From: Sideroxydans sp.
GTDB taxonomy: Bacteria; Pseudomonadota; Gammaproteobacteria; Burkholderiales; Gallionellaceae
Assembly: GCA_024636935.1 (NCBI GenBank)
Contig: JAGXGC010000029.1
Location: 1-55,593, forward strand
Length of the DNA stretch: 55,593 nt
Direction of reading: 5' to 3'
Under the pieces are notes generated by a model. The model was not told where the DNA came from. It saw only the letters and a program-made list of their open reading frames with translations, and searched no databases. Both the position numbers and the translations under genes were made by a program. Below are positions 1 to 8,844 of this stretch, piece by piece (the first letter of the stretch is position 1; every line of letters begins with the position of its first letter).

Positions 1-676
1 CCTGCTCACGCATCACTTTGTGAAGTTCGGTCGGCAGGCGGCGGGACAGTATCGCCGACCTCAAACCCATCCTAGCAAAGCTAATGAAGCCGTATCCAGT
101 CTCCTTGGCATATTTTTCCGCCATATCGTGAAACGCTTGGAGTTGCTGCTCGACCTGAGGTGCGAAGCCAAACATAGATTTGATATCACCCGTCTGCTCC
201 ATCTCGGCACGCAGCTCATTCACTGTGGCTTGTCGGCCATACAAGCCATGGTGAATCTTGGTATAAAAAAAGCGACCAAACGTACCGCTACCTGAAACGA
301 GCAACATACAATACATCGCCACTGCCGCATTGATCGACCCCGTCGGATGAATGAACGGGATGTAAACGTGATAAGTGGAATGGAAGATGATGAACAACGG
401 CCCCATGATGCCTAGCACCATGTGCCACTTGAACCAAGTCGGCAGGAAGCCCACGTTCTCTAGTAGAGACCAGCGCTTACGCAGAGGATATAGCAACAGC
501 AACAGCATCATCGTGCCGCCGGCCAAGCCTAAATTGTATCCAAAATCAAACAACTCATCACCTGGCGTGTAATAAGTCTGTGGATAAACAATGAAGTAAC
601 CGGAAATGGTGATTACGCCGATGATACTGATGAATATCATCCACATCAGGTGTTCAGATTGTTTTTTTGTTCTCAT
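1..676 (-). CDS. Membrane haem protein, ferric-reductase/cytochrome b-like (partial, 3' end off window)
   Basis: The reading frame starts at an ATG (674-676) and is still open at base 1, so only the first 225 residues are seen. Hydrophobic helices lie near residues 10-30, 50-63, 86-103 and 115-132. Histidines 85, 99 and 103 in the third helix region, and a His pair at 142-143, are placed as b-type haem ligands would be. An amphipathic, charged stretch follows from about residue 150. I infer a membrane electron carrier in the ferric-reductase/cytochrome b superfamily. The divergent neighbour at 900-2207 is an iron-sulfur flavoprotein with an N-terminal membrane anchor, so the two may form one electron-transfer unit. 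The exact family is not recognised and the missing C-terminus could change the call. Confidence 0.6.
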   Translation of the reverse strand, partial: MRTKKQSEHLMWMIFISIIGVITISGYFIVYPQTYYTPGDELFDFGYNLGLAGGTMMLLLLLYPLRKRWSLLENVGFLPTWFKWHMVLGIMGPLFIIFHSTYHVYIPFIHPTGSINAAVAMYCMLLVSGSGTFGRFFYTKIHHGLYGRQATVNELRAEMEQTGDIKSMFGFAPQVEQQLQAFHDMAEKYAKETGYGFISFARMGLRSAILSRRLPTELHKVMREQ

Positions 677-899
677 TTTTCTCGAATCAATATGCTGGGC
701 TCAAACGGCGGAAATTTTAACTGTGATTGCCGAACCTGTCCCAATAAATTTGTCTTAATAACGCGACAACCCTAGAATGCGCTGCCTGCGACAGTGCCTT
801 GTACAATAAAGTTCGGCATCAGCTTGCAATAGTCCGATAGGCGGCTGGGTCAGCCTGACCAATGGCACACCTTACTCACTAACTACTTGACTAAAACAT

Positions 900-2207
900 A
901 TGGACATCATCGATCTCTCCGTTTATCTGATCCCCTTGATCATCATCATGTTCTTTTATCTTGGCAGCCGAAAGAAAAAGGAATCAAGCTCTGTTGAGCA
1001 AATGAAGGAAGCCATCACTCAGGGTTTGACCGAGCCCTCATCGCTACATCCGGTGATCGACCCCCGCTTATGCTTGGGCTCAGGCAGTTGCATCAAAGCC
1101 TGCCCCGAAGGCGCGATAGGGATGATCAAGGGTAAAGCGGTGCTCATCAATCCGACTCATTGCATCGGCCACGGAGCATGCGCAGCCGCGTGTCCGCATG
1201 ACGCGATCTCGCTGGTGTTCGGCACTGAAAAGCGCGGTATGGACATCCCTCAGGTCGACCCGACCTTCGAGACCAACGTCAAAGGTCTGTTCATCGCCGG
1301 CGAACTAGGTGGCATGGGTTTGATTCGCAAGTCAGCCAGCCAAGGATCTCAGGCGATGGACTCCATCGCCAAACTCAAAGGCAGCGACAATGACTATGAC
1401 GTCATCATCGTTGGTGCCGGCCCTGCGGGTATGGGAGCCGCACTTGGCGCCATCCACCACGATCTGCGCTATCTCGTCATAGAACAAGAAACATCACTCG
1501 GCGGCGCAATCTTCCAGTATCCACGAAACAAAGTCGCAATGACCGCACCAGTCAAACTACCTGTCGTGGGCGAGATGCACTTCAAAGAAGTCAGCAAAGA
1601 ACGCTTGCTGGAATGGTGGTTGGGCATCATCGAGAAAACCGGTATCAAATTGAATTACAACGAGCGCATGGAGGACGTGACGCCTACTGATAATGGCTTC
1701 GTCGTCAAGACCAGCAAGGGAGAATACAAGACACGCACCGTTCTGCTGGCAATCGGTCGCCGCGGCACGCCGCGCAAACTTGGTGTATCCGGCGAAGATT
1801 TGCCGAAAGTGGTGTATCGCCTGATCGATCCCGAGCAATATCGCAACATGCATGTGATCGTGGTCGGCGGCGGCGATAGCGCGGTGGAAGCCGCAATGGC
1901 GGTGGCTGAGGAGCAAGGCACTACCGTATCCCTGCTGGCACGCGGCGAAGAGTTCGGCAAGGCTTTCGGTGGCGCAAAACCAAAGAACCGTGACAAGCTG
2001 AAGGCCATGTCCGATGCCGGAAAATTGAAGATCTATCTGAAGTCCGGTGTCAAAGAAGTCAAAAAGGACACGGCAGTGATCAAATTCGGCGACGAGGAAG
2101 CGGAGATTCCGAACGACGGCGTCATCGTTTGCGCCGGCGGCACTTTACCAACGCCATTCCTGAAGCAGATCGGCGTGATGGTCGACACCAAGTTCGGTAC
2201 GACCTGA
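900..2207 (+). CDS. Membrane-anchored iron-sulfur/FAD pyridine-nucleotide oxidoreductase
   Basis: This 435-residue protein has an N-terminal membrane anchor (residues 5-21) followed by Arg/Lys residues. Two ferredoxin-like motifs follow (58-69 and 88-99), then a thioredoxin-reductase-like flavoprotein domain with a GAGPAG dinucleotide motif near residue 172 and a second GGGDSAVE motif for NAD(P)H. No CxxC redox disulfide is visible between the two dinucleotide folds, so it is not an ordinary thioredoxin reductase. Both iron-sulfur motifs read C-x5-C-x3-C-P: the usual second cysteine is Ser61 in the first and His91 in the second. It probably passes electrons from NAD(P)H through FAD and FeS centres to a membrane partner such as the divergent haem protein. 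No clear ribosome site precedes the ATG. A strong terminator follows at 2226-2256. Confidence 0.7.
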   Translation: MDIIDLSVYLIPLIIIMFFYLGSRKKKESSSVEQMKEAITQGLTEPSSLHPVIDPRLCLGSGSCIKACPEGAIGMIKGKAVLINPTHCIGHGACAAACPHDAISLVFGTEKRGMDIPQVDPTFETNVKGLFIAGELGGMGLIRKSASQGSQAMDSIAKLKGSDNDYDVIIVGAGPAGMGAALGAIHHDLRYLVIEQETSLGGAIFQYPRNKVAMTAPVKLPVVGEMHFKEVSKERLLEWWLGIIEKTGIKLNYNERMEDVTPTDNGFVVKTSKGEYKTRTVLLAIGRRGTPRKLGVSGEDLPKVVYRLIDPEQYRNMHVIVVGGGDSAVEAAMAVAEEQGTTVSLLARGEEFGKAFGGAKPKNRDKLKAMSDAGKLKIYLKSGVKEVKKDTAVIKFGDEEAEIPNDGVIVCAGGTLPTPFLKQIGVMVDTKFGTT

Positions 2208-2225
2208 TGTACCGAGCATAAAACA

Positions 2226-2256
2226 AAAAGGCCTGCAAAATTTGCAGGCCTTTTTT
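2226..2256 (+). terminator. Rho-independent terminator after the FeS flavoprotein gene
   Basis: A near-perfect inverted repeat (AAGGCCTGCAA / TTGCAGGCCTT, 3-base loop) is followed by a run of T. It lies about 20 bases after the stop codon at 2207. A-rich bases on the left side mean it could also work on the other strand. Confidence 0.85.
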
Positions 2257-2405
2257 AATTGGCGGCTAGTCTGATCAAAATTAATGCCGCCGACGCTTAG
2301 AAATAGCACGACGGTTTTCTTTGGGTGAAAGATGCCCCCAGAAATATCCCCAAAGCCATCTTGAGTGAAAAAGCTTGGTGACATGATGCTCGGTGGAGCA
2401 GAAAT

Positions 2406-2435
2406 GAAAAAGCCCCGCATCGCTGCGAGGCTTTT
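2406..2435 (-). terminator. Rho-independent terminator after the tRNA-Lys/tRNA-Thr transcript
   Basis: Read on the minus strand, a GC-rich stem (AAAAGCCTCGCA / TGCGGGGCTTTT, one mismatch) ends in a T run, six bases beyond the CCA end of tRNA-Thr. It fits as the end of the tRNA transcript. Confidence 0.75.
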
Positions 2436-2441
2436 AGATAC

Positions 2442-2517
2442 TGGTGCCGCTTGTCGGATTCGAACTGACGACCTACCGCTTACAAGGCGGTTGCTCTACC
2501 AACTGAGCTAAAGCGGC
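2442..2517 (-). tRNA. tRNA-Thr (TGT anticodon)
   Basis: The minus strand folds into a 76-base cloverleaf including an encoded CCA end. The acceptor stem is GCCGCTT/AAGCGGC, the D arm contains AGCTCAGTTGGTAGAGC, the anticodon loop reads CTTGTAA (anticodon TGT, codon ACA), and the T loop is TTCGAATC. It lies 14 bases downstream of tRNA-Lys, probably in the same transcript. Confidence 0.95.
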
Positions 2518-2531
2518 GGTAATACAAAAAC

Positions 2532-2607
2532 TGGTGGGTCGGCCGAGATTCGAACTCGGGACCAACGGATTAAAAGTCCGCTGCTCTACCGGCTGAGCTA
2601 CCGACCC
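2532..2607 (-). tRNA. tRNA-Lys (TTT anticodon)
   Basis: The minus strand gives a 76-base cloverleaf with an encoded CCA end. The acceptor stem is GGGTCGG/CCGACCC, the anticodon loop is CTTTTAA (anticodon TTT) and the T loop is TTCGAATC. It sits between queC and tRNA-Thr. Confidence 0.95.
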
Positions 2608-2669
2608 GGTAAAATTGAGAGCGCGCATTATACGGGTTTGCTCTCGAGTGTCAAAGCATCAAAGACGAT

Positions 2670-3350
2670 TTATGTATTTTGATAGCGCGTTGGATCTTCA
2701 ACTTGCGCAGCACGAAACCCCTCTTGCCTCAAACGACATGAATCACAGCGGCCACAAGCATGCCCAAATTCGTCTGCCTGATAACAGGAAACGGTCAGTG
2801 CATAATCGACACCGAGCTGCACTCCTGCTTGAATGATTTCTGCTTTACTCAAATGCAATAGCGGTGCATGCAGCGTAAGTGCACTGCCCTCGACTGCCGC
2901 CTTGGTCGCAAGATTAGCCATGCGCTCGAATGCATCCACGAACTCAGGACGGCAATCCGGGTAGCCGGAGTAGTCCACAGCATTCACACCAAAAAATATA
3001 TCCTGTGCTTTCAATACCTCGGCCCAAGCCAGCGCCAGAGATAGCATGATGGTATTACGCGCAGGCACATAGGTTAGTGGAATGCCGCTCGTAGCCGATT
3101 CTGGCACAGCGATGTTGGCATCGGTCAGGGCAGAGCCTCCAAACGCTGTGAGGTCGATATTGATGACCCTGTGTTCATGCGCTCCCAGCTCTTTAGCCAC
3201 ACGCTGCGCGGCCGCTAATTCAGCATGATGGCGCTGGCCATAATCGACACTCAATGCATAACACTGAAAGCCCTTTGCGCGCGCCTGCGCCAGCACTGTG
3301 GCCGAATCCAGTCCGCCCGATAACAACACTACCGCTCGCTTGTCGTTCAA
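2670..3350 (-). CDS. queC: 7-cyano-7-deazaguanine synthase QueC
   Basis: QueC converts 7-carboxy-7-deazaguanine to preQ0 using ATP and ammonia, a step in queuosine tRNA modification. The 226-residue protein has the P-loop SGGLDS at residues 11-16 and a C-terminal zinc site of Cys189, Cys199, Cys202 and Cys205 (CGRCDSC). The ATG overlaps the queE stop by four bases, so it is translationally coupled to queE, the enzyme of the preceding step. It is the last protein gene of the Tol-Pal/queuosine run. Confidence 0.97.
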   Translation of the reverse strand: MNDKRAVVLLSGGLDSATVLAQARAKGFQCYALSVDYGQRHHAELAAAQRVAKELGAHEHRVINIDLTAFGGSALTDANIAVPESATSGIPLTYVPARNTIMLSLALAWAEVLKAQDIFFGVNAVDYSGYPDCRPEFVDAFERMANLATKAAVEGSALTLHAPLLHLSKAEIIQAGVQLGVDYALTVSCYQADEFGHACGRCDSCRLRQEGFRAAQVEDPTRYQNT

Positions 3351-4003
3351 CGCCCCACCTCATTGCCCCACAATATCTTGTGCAATTGCACTTGCATGCG
3401 TACCTGTAAATGATCTCGCAATACCCAGTCCGCCAGATTAGTCGCACTGAGACTTTCATGCACCGGAGAGAACAGCACCTCGCAGCGAGCAGCTAGCCCG
3501 TGATCGTTCAACATCTGCTTTGCCCACTGATAATCAGCCTCGTCGCACAGCACGAACTTTATCTCATCGTTTCTGTTGAGATATTCCAGATTCTTCCAAA
3601 GATTTTTTGCGAGCTCTCCAGAGCCGGGCGTCTTGATATCGAGCACTTTCATCACGCGCGCATCCACACCGCCGACATCCATAGCCCCACTGGTTTCCAG
3701 TGAGACTGCATAGCCGGCATCACACAATGCCTTCAACAAGGCCTGGCTATGCTTCTGAGCAAGCGGCTCACCTCCGGTAACACAAACATATCGCGCACCC
3801 GATTTTGCAACTGCATCCAGAATAGTCTGCACAGACATGATCTGCCCGCCGCTAAAAGCATGCGCACTATCACAGTAAGTACAACGCAAAGGACAGCCCG
3901 TCAGCCGCACGAACATCGTAGGCAGACCGATGCGCGTACTCTCGCCTTGCAATGAGAAAAATATTTCGCTGATGCGCAGAGTGTTGCCGAAATCTTGAGT
4001 CAT
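3347..4003 (-). CDS. queE: 7-carboxy-7-deazaguanine synthase QueE (radical SAM)
   Basis: QueE makes 7-carboxy-7-deazaguanine from 6-carboxytetrahydropterin in queuosine biosynthesis. The 218-residue protein has the radical-SAM cluster motif CPLRCTYC (Cys37, Cys41, Cys44) after a typical FFSLQGES N-terminus, and a TGGEP motif for SAM binding. It follows cpoB by 13 bases and overlaps queC. The tol-pal-cpoB-queE-queC order is a common proteobacterial arrangement. Confidence 0.96.
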   Translation of the reverse strand: MTQDFGNTLRISEIFFSLQGESTRIGLPTMFVRLTGCPLRCTYCDSAHAFSGGQIMSVQTILDAVAKSGARYVCVTGGEPLAQKHSQALLKALCDAGYAVSLETSGAMDVGGVDARVMKVLDIKTPGSGELAKNLWKNLEYLNRNDEIKFVLCDEADYQWAKQMLNDHGLAARCEVLFSPVHESLSATNLADWVLRDHLQVRMQVQLHKILWGNEVGR

Positions 4004-4016
4004 GAACTACTTAGGG

Positions 4017-4790
4017 TTACTTGATGGTGGCTAGGCGTTTCTTGGCTTTGTCGGAAGCATCACTACCGGGAAACTGCGAGATGAGTTTTTTCAAGGTTCT
4101 CTTGGCAGCAGATTGCTTCTTAAGCGACAACTGGCACTCTGCCATGTTGAGCATGGCTTCAGGTGCGCGCGGGTGATCAGGATACTTGTCCAGCAGACTG
4201 TTATATGCAGCAAAACTAGCAGCGTATTCGCGCACGAGGAAATTGGCATTCCCCAGCCAGTAAAACACATTGGCTTCATGGGCCGACTGCGGATACTTGC
4301 GCAGGAAATCACGGAAGGCCAGAGCAGCCTCACGATAACTCTCAGCCCGATAGAAGCCATAAGCCGTCTCGAAGGCGCGGTTCTCGCCAGACTGTCCATC
4401 AACGGCACCACCACCCGATGGAGCAGCGGGGCGTGACGTTCCGCCTGCTCCGCCCGCTTCCATTTGCCTCAAACGGGAGTCAAGGTCGATGTAGAAGTCT
4501 TTCTGGCGCTTTTCTGCATCCTGCTGGGTATTGCCAAATTCTTCGAACAGCCCTCGTTGCTTTCGCATTTCACTTGACTGCATCTCAAGTTGCATCTGCA
4601 AGTTAAGTAGCGAACGAACTGCAAGTTTATTCTGCAACTCTATTTCAACAAGTTGCTTCTCTAGCGTTACGACACGCGCCTCCAGCAGCTGGACTTGCTT
4701 GCGTGCGTCGTCATCAGCGAACAGCCCCGCATAAGCGGGGCTGCACACTAGCAACAGACCACCCAGCAATCGGGAGGCTGCGATTTTCAC
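4017..4790 (-). CDS. cpoB: Cell division coordinator CpoB (YbgF, Tol-Pal associated)
   Basis: CpoB is a periplasmic TPR protein that links Tol-Pal with peptidoglycan synthesis at division. The 257-residue protein has a signal peptide ending near Ala20, a coiled coil with a heptad pattern (about residues 30-90), a Gly/Ala/Pro linker, and C-terminal tetratricopeptide repeats (about 135-257, with AxxFRDFLRKYP-like helices). I chose the GTG at 4790, two bases after the pal stop, because it puts the signal peptide at the N-terminus. A longer frame to 4841 would overlap pal by 49 bases. No strong ribosome site is visible, so translation is probably coupled to pal. Confidence 0.9.
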   Translation of the reverse strand: MKIAASRLLGGLLLVCSPAYAGLFADDDARKQVQLLEARVVTLEKQLVEIELQNKLAVRSLLNLQMQLEMQSSEMRKQRGLFEEFGNTQQDAEKRQKDFYIDLDSRLRQMEAGGAGGTSRPAAPSGGGAVDGQSGENRAFETAYGFYRAESYREAALAFRDFLRKYPQSAHEANVFYWLGNANFLVREYAASFAAYNSLLDKYPDHPRAPEAMLNMAECQLSLKKQSAAKRTLKKLISQFPGSDASDKAKKRLATIK

Positions 4791-4792
4791 GC

Positions 4793-5341
4793 TTACTGCG
4801 CGCTGTAGTTGATGTCTGCGCGGCGATTCTGAGCCCAGCAAGCTTCGTTATGCTCGCTGCAACGTGGCTTCTCTTCACCGTAGCTGACAGTTTCGATCTG
4901 TGCGTCCTGAGCACCACCCAGCACCAATGCACGCTTGGTGTTCTTGGCACGACGCTGACCGAGACCCAAGTTGTATTCGCTGCTACCACGCTCATCGGCA
5001 TTACCTTCGACGCGTACTTTGACGTCGGGATGGCTAGCCAGATATTCAGCATGATTCATGATCGTCTCGCGGTCGGCAGCTTGCACAGCATCCACATCGA
5101 ATGGGAAGTAAACGCTATTCTTTTCCATCAATGCAGCCTGTGCATCAGCAGCAGCTTGTGCATCAGCAGCAGCTTGTGCATCAGCAGCAGCTTGTGCATC
5201 AGCAGCAGCTTGTGTGTCCGCAGCAGGCGCTTCAGCAGCCGAAGTAGTTGCGGGCTCCATGGTTTCTTCTTTCGGAGGATTGCTGCTACACGCAGCCAAC
5301 AGATTCAACAACAACACACCAAGAATTAGTTTTTTCATCAT
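4793..5341 (-). CDS. pal: Peptidoglycan-associated lipoprotein Pal
   Basis: Pal anchors the outer membrane to peptidoglycan and binds TolB. The 182-residue protein has a lipoprotein signal with lipobox LAAC (Cys18), an Ala-rich linker and a C-terminal OmpA-like domain with the peptidoglycan-binding segment NADERGSSEYNLGLGQRRA. The linker holds four perfect copies of a six-residue unit encoded by exact 18-base tandem repeats (5142-5213). A good AAGGAG ribosome site lies 5 bases before the ATG at 5341. A second ATG follows directly and could also be used. Confidence 0.96.
   Translation of the reverse strand: MMKKLILGVLLLNLLAACSSNPPKEETMEPATTSAAEAPAADTQAAADAQAAADAQAAADAQAAADAQAALMEKNSVYFPFDVDAVQAADRETIMNHAEYLASHPDVKVRVEGNADERGSSEYNLGLGQRRAKNTKRALVLGGAQDAQIETVSYGEEKPRCSEHNEACWAQNRRADINYSAQ
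5142..5213 (-). repeat. Four perfect 18-bp tandem repeats in the pal linker
   Basis: The unit GCATCAGCAGCAGCTTGT (plus strand) is repeated four times without mismatch at 5142-5159, 5160-5177, 5178-5195 and 5196-5213. Each copy adds six residues of Ala, Asp and Gln. The repeat keeps the frame, so copy-number change would only lengthen or shorten the spacer between the lipid anchor and the peptidoglycan-binding domain. Confidence 0.97.
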
Positions 5342-5362
5342 GCTTACTCCTTCTAAAATTAT

Positions 5363-6616
5363 TTATTTCAGGAACGGGCCCCACATCGGTTCGCGGATAT
5401 CCCCTCGCTGGGCAACCATCTTCTGCTTCACACGGCCATCGCTTGAAACGGTCGCTAATATACCACGACCCTGCAGTTCAGTTGCAAACAGGATCATTTT
5501 GCCATTAGGCGCAAAACTGGGCTTCTTCTCCCACCCGCCCACAGTAAGTATCTGTGTTTGCCTGCTTTCAATGTCGTACACCGCAATATGAAAGACCCCT
5601 TCCCTAAAATGCGCAAATACAAAACTCTTACCGTCAGGGTGGAAGCGTGGCGAGAACGCGTTGCCCGATTCGAAAGTCAAACGCTCTGCATTGCCACCTT
5701 CAATCGACACACGATATATCTGCGGGCTACCGCCTCTATCCGAGGTGAATAACAGTGAGCTCCCGTCCGGAGAAAAAGAAGGTTCGGTATCGATCGCCTC
5801 ACTATAGGTGATGCGACGCAGATGTTTACCATTGCTGTTGGCAATGTATATCTGCGACTCGTCATCCCGCGTCAGCACCATGGCAATCTTGCTGCCATCT
5901 GGCGACCAAGATGGTGCACTGTTACTACCGGGGAAATCTGCGATCAGGGTGCGTTGTCGAGAGGTCAGAGATTGCACGTAGACCATGGCACGGCTTTTCT
6001 CGAAACTGACATATGCAATCTGCCTACCGTCCGGTGACCACGCCGGAGACATGATCGGCTCTCTGGAAGTAAGTAGCGCCTGTTCATTGTCACCATCACT
6101 ATCTGCCACGACCAGCCGATAGACGCCCGCATCACGACTGACATAAGCAATACGTGTACTGAACACACCTGGACTGCCCGTCAGACGCTCGTACACAAGA
6201 TCCGCAATGCGATGTCCGATCGCACGCACCTGATCTTCCTTGGCCGTTACCACTTGCGACATCAATTCCGCATTCCTCACCAGATCCAACAGACGGAACT
6301 TGACCGCAACCTTACCCTCGGCCTGAGGCTCGACGGTACCGATCAGCACAGCTTCCACACCCGCCCATTCGGCAGGTCTAATATCGCGTGGCTCATGCGG
6401 CGATTTTCCGGCCGGATCGATCAATTTGAATAAGCCGGTTCGGTTCAGGTCGTTACTTACCAACTCGAGTAAGCCCTGCGCGATTGCTGCATCCCCGGAA
6501 AAACGCACCAGAGAGATAGGAGTCTGATGCTCGCCCGCACCGGTGATTTCGATATTCAGCACGGCATGTGCAGGCACCGCAAAAAACATCAGGCACGACA
6601 ATATCCAGCGTTTCAT
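5363..6616 (-). CDS. tolB: Tol-Pal system beta-propeller protein TolB
   Basis: TolB is the periplasmic partner of Pal and TolA. The 417-residue protein has a signal peptide ending at AHA (about residue 18), an N-terminal alpha/beta domain (about 20-150) and a six-bladed propeller built from repeats such as PAWSPDGRQIAYVS, PSWSPDGSKIAMV and PSFSPDGSSLLFTS. It starts three bases after the tolA stop. Confidence 0.97.
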   Translation of the reverse strand: MKRWILSCLMFFAVPAHAVLNIEITGAGEHQTPISLVRFSGDAAIAQGLLELVSNDLNRTGLFKLIDPAGKSPHEPRDIRPAEWAGVEAVLIGTVEPQAEGKVAVKFRLLDLVRNAELMSQVVTAKEDQVRAIGHRIADLVYERLTGSPGVFSTRIAYVSRDAGVYRLVVADSDGDNEQALLTSREPIMSPAWSPDGRQIAYVSFEKSRAMVYVQSLTSRQRTLIADFPGSNSAPSWSPDGSKIAMVLTRDDESQIYIANSNGKHLRRITYSEAIDTEPSFSPDGSSLLFTSDRGGSPQIYRVSIEGGNAERLTFESGNAFSPRFHPDGKSFVFAHFREGVFHIAVYDIESRQTQILTVGGWEKKPSFAPNGKMILFATELQGRGILATVSSDGRVKQKMVAQRGDIREPMWGPFLK

Positions 6617-6619
6617 TAT

Positions 6620-7342
6620 TTACTTATCCTCCGGCCTGATCGTCAGGCGTAATTCTCTAAATCGCTTCTTCAGCACTGGGTCTGTCGGTATCGGCAGCGG
6701 CTGCGCCTTGTAGATTGCGCGTTCAGTCGCCTCGTCATAGGCGGCATTACCACTACTTTTCAGCAATACGGCATCCAGTACTGAACCATCCGGCAACAAT
6801 GTCACTTTAAATTCAGCCGCTGCCGATGGCAAAACATCCGGCGGCATAAAGATATTGTGTCTGATCTTGCTGCGTATCATGTCTTGATAACGCCCCATCT
6901 CTGCTGATGTGGCTGCAAGAACCTCTGCCCGCACGCTTTCGCGCACAGCCATGCGCTGCTTCTCGGCATATGCCTCCAATAAACGCTGTTCTTCGAGCAA
7001 CTTTTTACGCTGTAGCTCCTTGGCGCTTGGCTGCGGCTTACTCTCTTTGCGCACTTTCTTGTCACGCAGTTCGATTTCTGCTTTTTGCGGCAAGGAAGTT
7101 GTTGCTGATTTTTGCTCGACCGGCTGTTTTGGCGGTTGCTGCGGTTCAATTTCCTGAACCGGTTCCGCTGTGGGCTGTTGCTCAGGCAGACTATCCCACA
7201 ACTCGACAGAGAAACGATCCGGCTGATGACTCTGCCAACGCACCCCCAGCACCAGCATAGCTATGAATGCCACATGCACCGCCATCGCCAGCATGCCTGC
7301 TGAGAAACGATAGGGTTCTGGATAGTGAAGAGTCGCGCTCAT
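6620..7342 (-). CDS. tolA: TolA, inner-membrane protein of the Tol-Pal system
   Basis: TolA spans the periplasm and transmits proton-motive energy from TolQR to the outer membrane. The 240-residue protein has one N-terminal helix (about residues 15-36), a Gln/Pro- and Lys/Glu-rich helical middle (about 50-145) and a TonB/TolA-type C-terminal domain (about 160-240, with DGSVLDAVLLKSSGNAAYDEA). The central helix is short compared with the 421-residue E. coli protein. The ATG overlaps the tolR stop by four bases. Confidence 0.93.
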   Translation of the reverse strand: MSATLHYPEPYRFSAGMLAMAVHVAFIAMLVLGVRWQSHQPDRFSVELWDSLPEQQPTAEPVQEIEPQQPPKQPVEQKSATTSLPQKAEIELRDKKVRKESKPQPSAKELQRKKLLEEQRLLEAYAEKQRMAVRESVRAEVLAATSAEMGRYQDMIRSKIRHNIFMPPDVLPSAAAEFKVTLLPDGSVLDAVLLKSSGNAAYDEATERAIYKAQPLPIPTDPVLKKRFRELRLTIRPEDK

Positions 7343-7758
7343 CGCACCTTGGTGAGCAACCCGACTTTCTTGACGTTCTGCTGCTGCAGCATATCCATCA
7401 CATTGATGACTTCCTCATAGCGGATCTTCTTGTCAGCCGAGATTACGACTGACTGCTCGGGATTCTTGGCGAGCTTTTGCTTGATCAACGAGGCCAATTC
7501 ATCTCTAGACACCGGCTTCTCGGCGCCGCCCTGTGTATGGTCGCGCAACACCAGTGTCGTATCTTTTTTGATCATCACCTCCAGAGGCGCAACCGGTGGT
7601 GCCAGCGACTTACCTACGCTGGGCAAATCGATCTGTCCGGGATTCATCATCGGCGCTGTGACCATGAAAATCACCAGCAACACCAGCATCACGTCAATGT
7701 AAGGCACCACATTGATCTGACTCAAGGGACGATGCGCCACCCGGCGAGAATTCATCAT
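7339..7758 (-). CDS. tolR: TolR, proton-channel subunit of Tol-Pal
   Basis: TolR is an ExbD/TolR-family single-helix protein that forms the Tol motor with TolQ. In this 139-residue protein the helix (about residues 18-38) carries the conserved Asp22 in PYIDVMLVLLVIF, followed by a periplasmic domain. Two adjacent ATG codons overlap the tolQ stop, and the first is annotated. The gene is coupled to tolQ upstream and tolA downstream. Confidence 0.96.
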   Translation of the reverse strand: MMNSRRVAHRPLSQINVVPYIDVMLVLLVIFMVTAPMMNPGQIDLPSVGKSLAPPVAPLEVMIKKDTTLVLRDHTQGGAEKPVSRDELASLIKQKLAKNPEQSVVISADKKIRYEEVINVMDMLQQQNVKKVGLLTKVR

Positions 7759-8432
7759 GGCTGCCTCTGTAGCACGTTGGAGAATTCCTCGATGAAACTT
7801 TCAAAGCGGGATGATAAACGTGCCACGTCATGTACATAACGGTTATAGGCCACGACCGCGGGGATCGCCGCGAACAGGCCCATCGCTGTAGCCACCAGCG
7901 CCTCGGCGATGCCCGGCGCAACTTGCGCCAAGGTCGCCTGCCCAACACTGGACAAACCACGGAATGCGTTCATGATGCCCCACACAGTGCCCAGCAGACC
8001 GATATAAGGGCTGACCGAGCCGACCGTCGCCAGGAATGAAAGGTGCGACTCCAGATGATCCATCTCACGCTGATAGCGCGCGCGCATCGCCCGCCGCGTA
8101 CCTTCCATCAGCGCGGCACTATCCACCCCGTGCGTCTTCTTCAGCTTGACGAATTCGGCAAAACCAGCCGCAAAGATATGCTCTAGCGCACCCTGATCAT
8201 GGCGTAATTTGCTACTCGCCTGCTGATATAAAGCCACCAGATTCGGGTTCCCCCAGAATGCGTCTTCGAATTCTTGTGCCTGAGATTTTGCTGCACGCAC
8301 TGCGAACATCTTAAGGAAGATGTACCACCACGACATCAGCGATACCCCCAATAACAAGCCCATCACTAACTGCACCAGCAGGCTGGCGTTACCGATGAGC
8401 TGCACCAGCGACAAGTCCCGAATCAGATCCAT
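7755..8432 (-). CDS. tolQ: TolQ, motor subunit of Tol-Pal
   Basis: TolQ is an ExbB/TolQ-family protein with three membrane helices that energises the Tol system. The 225-residue product has helices near residues 12-34, 130-155 and 165-190, with the typical SVSPYIGLLGTVWGIMNAF segment. The ATG at 8432 gives the normal TolQ N-terminus (MDLIRDLS). A frame extending to 8516 would add 28 residues inside ybgC and is unlikely. Confidence 0.96.
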   Translation of the reverse strand: MDLIRDLSLVQLIGNASLLVQLVMGLLLGVSLMSWWYIFLKMFAVRAAKSQAQEFEDAFWGNPNLVALYQQASSKLRHDQGALEHIFAAGFAEFVKLKKTHGVDSAALMEGTRRAMRARYQREMDHLESHLSFLATVGSVSPYIGLLGTVWGIMNAFRGLSSVGQATLAQVAPGIAEALVATAMGLFAAIPAVVAYNRYVHDVARLSSRFESFIEEFSNVLQRQP

Positions 8433-8436
8433 GAGT

Positions 8437-8844
8437 TCAATCCCATTGTTTGCGTAACATTTCCGGCACACTGACCGGCTTGAAACTATCTTTACCCACG
8501 CATACCAGATGTACATCGGCTTGCGTCAGCAGTTCTTCCCCACGCTTCACTTCTTGCGCCAACGTCATCTGACTTCTCCCGATCTTGATGAGATGGGCTG
8601 TCACAGACAACATATCATCCAGCAAGGCCGGCCTGAGGTAATCGATCTTGATCGAACGCACCACGAACATCACACCCAGCTCTTTCATCAGCCCAGCATT
8701 GCTATGACCGAAGCTGCGCAGCCACTCTGTCCGTGCGCGCTCCATAAAGTTCACATAGTTGGTGTGATATACCACGCCGCCCGCATCGGTATCCTGGTAA
8801 TACACTCGCACTGGCCAGGCGAAGGGCTTGTGCGACTTACTCAT
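8437..8844 (-). CDS. ybgC: Tol-Pal-associated acyl-CoA thioesterase YbgC
   Basis: YbgC is a hotdog-fold thioesterase acting on short or acyl-chain CoA/ACP esters and is usually first in tol-pal operons. The 135-residue protein has the active-site segment [22 protein letters not shown], whose early Asp is catalytic. The ATG at 8844 overlaps the end of ruvB by eight bases and gives the family N-terminus (MSKSHKPF). A longer frame to 8886 has no homologous start. Confidence 0.94.
   Translation of the reverse strand: MSKSHKPFAWPVRVYYQDTDAGGVVYHTNYVNFMERARTEWLRSFGHSNAGLMKELGVMFVVRSIKIDYLRPALLDDMLSVTAHLIKIGRSQMTLAQEVKRGEELLTQADVHLVCVGKDSFKPVSVPEMLRKQWD

Noticed and set aside
2258..2400. Possible integrase remnant beside the tRNA genes
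   Set aside because: No recognisable integrase segment or direct repeat of a tRNA end was found.
4703..5329. Plus-strand frame with SLCISS repeats opposite pal
   Set aside because: It arises from the 18-bp tandem repeat read on the wrong strand. pal is a clear family member.
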